Shown here in pieces: positions 58,560 to 64,000 of a DNA stretch of 64,000 nt. This stretch comes from Solea solea (lineage: Eukaryota; Chordata; Actinopteri; Pleuronectiformes; Soleidae), in assembly GCF_958295425.1 (NCBI RefSeq), contig NC_081134.1, positions 3,335,840-3,399,839 of the forward strand, given 5' to 3'. Below the pieces are notes generated by a model that did no database searches, was not told the DNA's origin, and saw only the letters and a program-made list of their open reading frames with translations. Within the stretch, counting starts at the first letter, position 1; every line of letters starts with the position of its first letter. The translations under genes were made by a program, and so were the position numbers.

Positions 58560-58785
58560 TTGTGTGACAGGGGTGACAGCAGTCAGAGCGAGTTATCTTT
58601 CAACGTGAAGGTTGTGGGTTTGATTCCCGGCTCAACTAGTCCTTGGGCAAGACACTTAACCCACACGTTGGTCCTGACGGCTGTGTGTGAATGGGTGAAT
58701 GGTGTAATAGCGTGAAGCAGCTTTGAGTAGTCACCGAGACTAGAAAAGTGCTATAAATACAAACCATTTACCGATTTGTTTTGGA
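58560..58785 (+). mobile_element. tRNA-derived SINE
   Basis: A head with box B GGTTTGATTCCCGGCTC (58616-58632) is followed by CTTGGGCAAGACACTTAACC, GTGTGAATGGGTGAATGGTG and the tail AAAAGTGCTATAAATACAAA. This is the layout of an abundant fish tRNA SINE, and it looks complete. Confidence 0.8.
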
Positions 58786-59249
58786 CAGAAAAACTGTGAC
58801 AGGATTTATATTCATAGTCCCATCCCTGCACATTACAGCCACTTACACTGCTGTGTTTCCAGCCTTGGTGTGTGTGTGTGTGAGAGATGATGATGATGAC
58901 ACAGGCCTGCTGAGAATACTTACATAAGTCCCACCTTCTGTAAGTCTAAGAGCCTGAGTTAAATGTGTCCTGTATGTGGGCAGAGAGACATGTCCACGGC
59001 AAAGTGTCTATGGCACATTTGCACAGTAAAATGGAGTCCCCCCCACTGCTGTAACTGTAACCTTGGCTGATGTGCGTCCATTTGGTCAAGTGGAGACTGA
59101 TGGTGGTGACGCACTACATGGACGGACCACAAATCATCTCTGTTGTTACTATTATTAATAAAGAGAGTGCGTGAAACAAAGCAAAAAGGCTGAGGGTGAG
59201 GATTGATGTCAGTTCAGCAGCAGCTGAGAAGGAAACACAGTCTTCTTAC

Positions 59250-59640
59250 CTGGTCAGTAGCAGCCTGGAAAACCTGGAGCGCACAGATGTTGGATCATAA
59301 GAAAAGCGAGATTGTGGTCCGTGCTACAGCCGGTATTGGCAGCTTCGGCTCGATGACACCCATTTCTTGTGTTTACCAGCGACGCAGCAGCAGCAGCAGC
59401 AGATGAGTCTACTTATGTTAAATAAAGAGCAGCCTCGGTGCGTATGAGGCGAACACACCGTCCGTCCACGCAGGGATCGGGCGTGAATTGGCTAAAAGAA
59501 TCACGGCGAAAACACTCGAGATGATTACGGTGTTTGGAGATCATGTGTCGGACACTGGAGATGCGAGATTGTGGCAGGATAAAAGCCCGGCAGCGCGGAG
59601 GAAAGCTCCATCTTCAGCCCGTTTGACGGAGTCAGTCAGG
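59250..59640 (-). other. kcnj9: kcnj9 untranslated first exon (5' end approximate)
   Basis: Donor CTGACCAG|GTAAGA on the minus strand fixes the left edge at 59250. The exon lies in CpG-containing DNA. The right limit is a guess. Confidence 0.45.
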
Positions 59641-59720
59641 TGTGGAGGATGCTGTCACCATCATCATCATCATCACCAAACAACAGCCCCGCCCCCTCCT
59701 CACTCTCTCCACACCCTCCT
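59500..59720 (-). promoter_or_regulatory. putative kcnj9 promoter region
   Basis: Locally CpG-rich DNA with a GC box (CCCCGCCCCC at about 59685-59695) upstream of the untranslated exon. No TATA box was seen. Confidence 0.35.
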
Positions 59721-59764
59721 CCTCCTATTCAGCCCTCAGCAGGATCTGCCAAAGGAGCCCCAAA

Positions 59765-59822
59765 GTGTGGGCCGCGGTCCCCTAGTGGGCCGTGACGGTA
59801 CTGCAGGTGGGCCGTGAAAGGC
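59765..59822. repeat. fragment of a GGGCCG-containing hAT-like terminus
   Basis: AAAGTGTGGGCCGCGGTCCC, GTGGGCCGTGACGGTACTGC and AGGTGGGCCGTGAAAGGCC, a partly reiterated dispersed fish repeat end. Confidence 0.45.
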
Positions 59823-60187
59823 CATTAAATATAACTAACTAAATAAATAAATAAATCTGTTTTTAATTTTCAGCTTTGTATTTATGTTTTAAAATAGCTG
59901 TAAAAATGTACAACAGATTTTAAGAAACACTTCAGAAATAAAACAAATACATATGTGTGTGTTTATATGTATACATGTGTATACACATGTATATATGTAT
60001 ATATACTTATAGGTATATATACCTATACATGTATACATACGTATATTTAAAAGTAAATCATTATTGTTATTTTTCTTTTATCTGAGTATATATAATTAAA
60101 AATAAATTATATATATTTATGTATAAATGTCACAATATTTATGCACATATACAGTATGTGTGTCAATATTCATATATATATATATAA

Positions 60188-60188
60188 T

Positions 60189-60237
<49 letters not shown>
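60188..60237. repeat. (GATA)n microsatellite
   Basis: About twelve GATA units followed by three GACA-like units. Confidence 0.95.
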
Positions 60238-61749
60238 CAGACAGACATACATTTAAATCACAAAATGATACACTTATTATATACAGTATATAGATATAGA
60301 TGTACAGATATTTATAGCAACATTGTGACGTTTTATGTTTAAGTATCCAGTGTCAGCCGGTCAGCATATAGGCCTAATATTTCAGTATTTGCACTCAATA
60401 TTCATTTGTTAATTTTAATCTTGTAAAATTGTTATTTATGTGTGATGTGGATAATGATGCACTTTGTTGTGAAGCTGAACCTTTCAAATATGACAAGGAG
60501 CCCAGCTGTAATAACTACACGCATGTGTGGAAAGATAAGCAAGTTACGGACTGATTATTAATCTGCACTAAATCTTTGTGTCCCCTAGTCATCCTAGTGT
60601 CATGTGTTCATCAGACTGGTGATTCAAGGTTTGGGTGGACCTCAGACTTCAAAGCAATGGCTGCTGCAACCACTGCCGAGCCAAGCTTAAGATTGCTTTT
60701 CCCTGGAATTGTTTGTCTTTGCTGCTGTAGGAAATCTCTGCACAAGATGGCGGCCATCGTAAAGCAAGGCCCTTGCTGAAAGTACACATAAAAGCAAATG
60801 ATACACCTATACAAACATATTTATGAGCAGTGTGTGTTTCACAGTGTTGTGACACTGGCTTTTTTCTTTTTTATTTGACTTCTTCTTGTTGTTCTCACAT
60901 ATGTTCACATGCTGAATTTAATTGAGTCCATCTGAGACAAGCAATCAGACAACTTGCCGAGTCGAAGTATACATGCGGAGGAGAAAACTGATTTATTGGC
61001 CATTTACATATCTCTTTGTCAGTCCAAACATGCTGGCTCTAGCCGATGCCAGCGTGTTGTTTGTTCTTTTCTGGCAACAGTACTGAAACTCCTTCTAATT
61101 CCAGGTCAAAGACCAGGGAGGACATTTTGGGGCATGTGCAGAATGCCAAGTCTGACTCCAGTCTGACTAAGCTTATACATGCAGGAGTAATTGGGACTAT
61201 GATCACATTATCAGTTATGGTCTCAGGATTTTAGTCGCACTAACATGTTTACGTGACATTAAGAAAAACAAATTTTTGTCTCAGTCCGACTAAAATATTT
61301 TTTATCAAGCATGTCAACACACTGACTGTTATATGGCAGTAATGTTCCACAACCACCTCTGGTTAAATTCATCACGGGACTCTTGCCTTTGATGACTATG
61401 ATGCCAGTCAAGTGACCCCAGACAGACACACAGATGTTCTTTAAATGCAACTGACATTGTTGGACTAATAAAGTATTATTTGAAGTGCAATTTGCTGTGT
61501 TCCTACGTTTATCTTCTCTATTCCTTTTTTCCCCCAGATCTTTTATATGTATCTCTTCAATTTCTAATCTGAATTCACTTCAATAATGCAATAATTGAAG
61601 TCTTTATCTTCCAGCTCTTAGTTTACTGCACTGTGTTTTCACAGAGGAACACAGCAGTGTTCTACTCTTACCTCACAAGGAAGGAATTTAAACGTCTTTT
61701 ACATTTTAGGCCATGTTGTTTAAAACAACTACTAAAAGACTATGTGGAC

Positions 61750-61870
61750 GTTTTCGATTGGTGACAGAGGTTTTAATCGCTGACGCCAGCTAATCTAAAA
61801 CTCGCCCTCCGGCCTCTAGGTGGTGCTACATGTCACCGCTGAGGCCGGTGTTCCGTCCTCCTTTTCCAAG
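61750..61870 (+). promoter_or_regulatory. probable eif3f promoter and short 5' UTR
   Basis: CpG-containing sequence directly upstream of ATG 61871. A pyrimidine run (GTCCTCCTTTTCC at 61855-61867) immediately before the start could be a 5' terminal oligopyrimidine motif if transcription begins there, as is common in translation-factor genes. This is inference. Confidence 0.4.
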
Positions 61871-61982
61871 ATGTCGGTGTACGGGCCAGTGGTGAAAATT
61901 CACCCCGTCGTTCTCGCTTCCATCTGCGACTCTTACGAGCGGAGAAATGAGGGAGCGATTCGCGTGATTGGAACACTTTTGG
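61871..61982 (+). CDS. eif3f: eif3f exon 1
   Basis: ATG in an AAGATG context. It encodes [20 protein letters not shown] ... IGTLLG; donor GTAAGC. The frame is also open upstream to 61820 without an ATG, so 61871 is the first possible Met. Confidence 0.95.
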
Positions 61983-64000
61983 GTAAGCAGAGTCTTGGCG
62001 TGTCTGTCCCCCGGTCGATTCACCGCCGTCGGTCAGAAGAGGTGAAGGCCAGCGAGCTAAAGTTAGCTTGCCTGCTAACGCACGCTGGCTTTAGCCTTTA
62101 GCCGATGTTAGCCAGCATCGTCACTCGAAACAGCTGTCACTGCTTTCATAATACGTGTCATAATACATGACAAACCTGGCGGTCTAATCCAAGCTACGTT
62201 ATATAATATTATTTAATAAGTCATATACAGCAAAGACGTGGCAACCACCACAGCTAAACGCTGTTGTTAGCTTAAATGCTAGCTGTTGCTTTATGTATCC
62301 AAGGGTGTCAATGGACGTACCCCCACTTCAATAAAGTTGAATAACATAGTGAACACAAAGTAATAATAAGCAACATAGTAAAGTTTGTTGAAGGCACAAT
62401 GTCAGCTATTTATTAAAGTGTTGTAGGATTTCTTGTTCGACTTCCAATATATTATCTGTTGGGTTTGTTTGCAAATTTTCTAATAAACTATATGTGATGC
62501 GTTCAATGTTGTAGATAACTTATAATGTACTTTAGTTTTAATATTAAGTAATATGTATTACAGTTTTGTCCAACATGTGGTTTATGTCCCAATTTTTATT
62601 TATGGTATATGTGCTTTTTTTCCTCCCAGGAACTGTTGAAAAGCATTCTATTGAAGTGACCAACTGCTTCTCTGTTCCCCACAATGAGTCTGAAGATGAG
62701 GTGCGTGGTTAAGATCATGTTGTTGTTTTTCTCCAACAGTTACTTGTTAGAACAATTTCTTACCCCATAGAAGATAAATGCATAGGTTTATGCCAAGGAT
62801 TTGGGCATAAACCTATGCTTTGGAAAGTTAACTATGAATTAAGAGGAAACGTCTAAAAATCCATCTGCTACCTGGCAGGTAGGTTTATTCAATCACCCTG
62901 GAGAATGAAATAGTAATTCTGTTGGTGTGTTTTTCCTTGTATTTTCTTAGTTATTATAGTTGTATATTACTGGAATAAATACATAGATAAGAAGTGATGC
63001 AACAGAATATGGTCAAATTTACCTCAAAGTTGTAGACGGCAGCCAACTCATCGGTTTAGTTATCCCTTTTATTATTTTGTTCTGGGGGAAACTAATCCAA
63101 CATGTGAATAAATAAGTGTCTTAATTTTGTTCACATTTTAATCTAATACTGTGTCTTATTGTTTATTTGTAAACACAGCATAGCATTTCACATTCATGTC
63201 CAAAATAAACATGTATCTGATTTGACCACAGGTGGCTGTGGACATGGAGTTTGCCAAGAACATGTATGATCTCCACAAGCGGGTTTCCAACACTGAGGTC
63301 ATCGTCGGCTGGTGCGTCAGTGGAACAGACTTTCACAGACATATTTGAGAGAAAAACTCCTGGTCTCATCGGCGTTATTTTGTCCTTGCAGGTATGCCAC
63401 GGGCTATGACATCACAGAACACTCTGTGCTCATTCACGAGTACTACAGCCGCGAGGCCACCAACCCCATTCACCTGACCGCAGATACAGCACTGCAGAGT
63501 GGCAAGATGAACATCCGCGCTTATGTCAGGTTGGCTCATCTTCCCGTCAATGATTCCGTTTGTGTGATCAGTGACACATGGAGAGGGAGAGTGTGTGTCT
63601 GAATGTGCTTGTGTGTTTCTCTCACACAGTGCACAGATGGGTGTGCCAGGAAAGACCGTTGGTGTGATGTTCACCCCTCTCACTGTCAAGTATATCTACT
63701 ATGACACAGAGAGGATAGGCGGTAAGAATGCAAACCAGAAATAACACTCAGTCTGGAAACATCCATTCTTACTGTAATCTTGAATTAGTGCCTTGTCTAG
63801 GTTAGGTTTACTTAAGATTTTAACATGCATGTGAAGAGAAAAGTAAGTTATTGCTTGTTTTCGTTGGGAGTTGTAACCGTCCATTTCTGTGTTGCAGTGG
63901 ACCTTCTACAGAGGACACGTTTAATCCCAGGTCGCAACAAGGGACTGGCCTCAGATCTGTCCCAGGTGGCTGGAGCTGCATCCAGGGTACAGGACATGTT
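61871..64000 (+). CDS. eif3f: eif3f (translation initiation factor eIF3 subunit F), first six exons, runs off the right edge
   Basis: eIF3f is an MPN-domain subunit of the eIF3 complex, which organises 40S ribosome recruitment in the cytoplasm. Exons are 61871-61982, 62630-62700, 63232-63311, 63392-63529, 63630-63721 and 63898 onward. All junctions are in phase, giving 198 residues so far of a protein of about 280. The translation includes [99 protein letters not shown] and [16 protein letters not shown]. These follow human EIF3F almost residue for residue through the MPN domain. The MPN lacks the metal-binding JAMM histidines, as eIF3f does. The start at MSVYGPVV gives no Ala/Pro-rich N-terminal extension, which mammalian eIF3f has. 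It faces away from kcnj9. Confidence 0.97.
62630..62700 (+). CDS. eif3f: eif3f exon 2
   Basis: The acceptor is CTTTTTTTCCTCCCAG and the donor is GTGCGT. It encodes [20 protein letters not shown] and EDE. Confidence 0.97.
63232..63311 (+). CDS. eif3f: eif3f exon 3
   Basis: The acceptor is TGATTTGACCACAG and the donor is GTGCGT. It encodes [20 protein letters not shown] and TEVIVG. Confidence 0.96.
63392..63529 (+). CDS. eif3f: eif3f exon 4
   Basis: The acceptor is TTTTGTCCTTGCAG. The donor GTTGGC is weak but is the only one in phase with exon 5 (AG|T). It encodes [20 protein letters not shown] and EATNPIHLT ... MNIRAYV. Confidence 0.95.
63630..63721 (+). CDS. eif3f: eif3f exon 5
   Basis: The acceptor is TTTCTCTCACACAG and the donor is GTAAGA. 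It encodes [20 protein letters not shown] and [10 protein letters not shown]. Confidence 0.96.
63898..64000 (+). CDS. eif3f: eif3f exon 6, cut by the window end
   Basis: The acceptor is CATTTCTGTGTTGCAG. It encodes [20 protein letters not shown] and [14 protein letters not shown]. The exon is still open at 64000. Confidence 0.94.

Larger units (their letters stand above)
57448..59249. other. kcnj9 5' UTR intron
   Basis: 1.8 kb with a (TA)n array (58488-58530) and a SINE (58560-58785). No gene was seen. Confidence 0.6.
59641..61870. other. intergenic region between kcnj9 and eif3f
   Basis: 2.2 kb between two divergently transcribed genes. It holds a GC-rich repeat-like stretch with repeated GGGCCG (about 59765-59822), AT-rich DNA and a GATA microsatellite. 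The last 130 bases should contain the eif3f promoter. Confidence 0.55.

Noticed and set aside
58616..58632. tRNA-like box B
   Set aside because: It belongs to a SINE head. A complete cloverleaf with acceptor stem is not present, so it is not a tRNA gene.

Overview
The window is vertebrate nuclear DNA, almost certainly from a ray-finned (teleost) fish. The genes are split by introns with GT-AG junctions. The window is rich in CA, CT, GATA and TA microsatellites and in fish-type interspersed repeats: hAT-like MITEs, tRNA-derived SINEs, RTE-like LINE tails and LTR pieces. Four protein-coding genes can be read; all were identified from protein sequence and splice-site phase.

Layout. (1) 473-10418, minus strand: the 5' part of svil (supervillin), five coding exons, running off the left edge. 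Only the N-terminal actin- and myosin-binding region (about 790 residues) is here; the gelsolin/villin-like part lies outside. (2) About 10.6-20.5 kb: a 10 kb repeat-rich interval. (3) 20.5-36.6 kb, minus strand: complete jcad (junctional cadherin 5 associated, KIAA1462): a non-coding first exon with a CCAAT promoter, three coding exons (1,419 residues), and a long 3' UTR. Human SVIL and JCAD also lie close together, in the same orientation, on 10p11.23. (4) 36.6-46.9 kb: gene-free DNA with a duplicated 14-bp minisatellite, LTR and SINE fragments. (5) 46.9-59.6 kb, minus strand: complete kcnj9-like gene (GIRK3-type G-protein-gated inward rectifier K+ channel), seven coding exons, 501 residues. 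(6) 61871-64000, plus strand: first six exons of eif3f (translation initiation factor 3 subunit F), running off the right edge; it is divergently arranged with kcnj9.

The genes do not form a pathway. svil and jcad both act at the actin cytoskeleton and cell contacts, kcnj9 in membrane excitability, and eif3f in translation. The more interesting points are a two-frame svil N-terminus controlled by tandem splice donors, an intron-rich kcnj9-like gene whose C-terminus lacks the PDZ ligand, a fresh-looking RTE insertion with a perfect 18-bp target duplication, a long inverted pair of MITEs, and the 37-39.7 kb minisatellite block inside a diverged inverted repeat. I found no CRISPR, operon-like or other clearly novel system, and no tRNA or rRNA gene.
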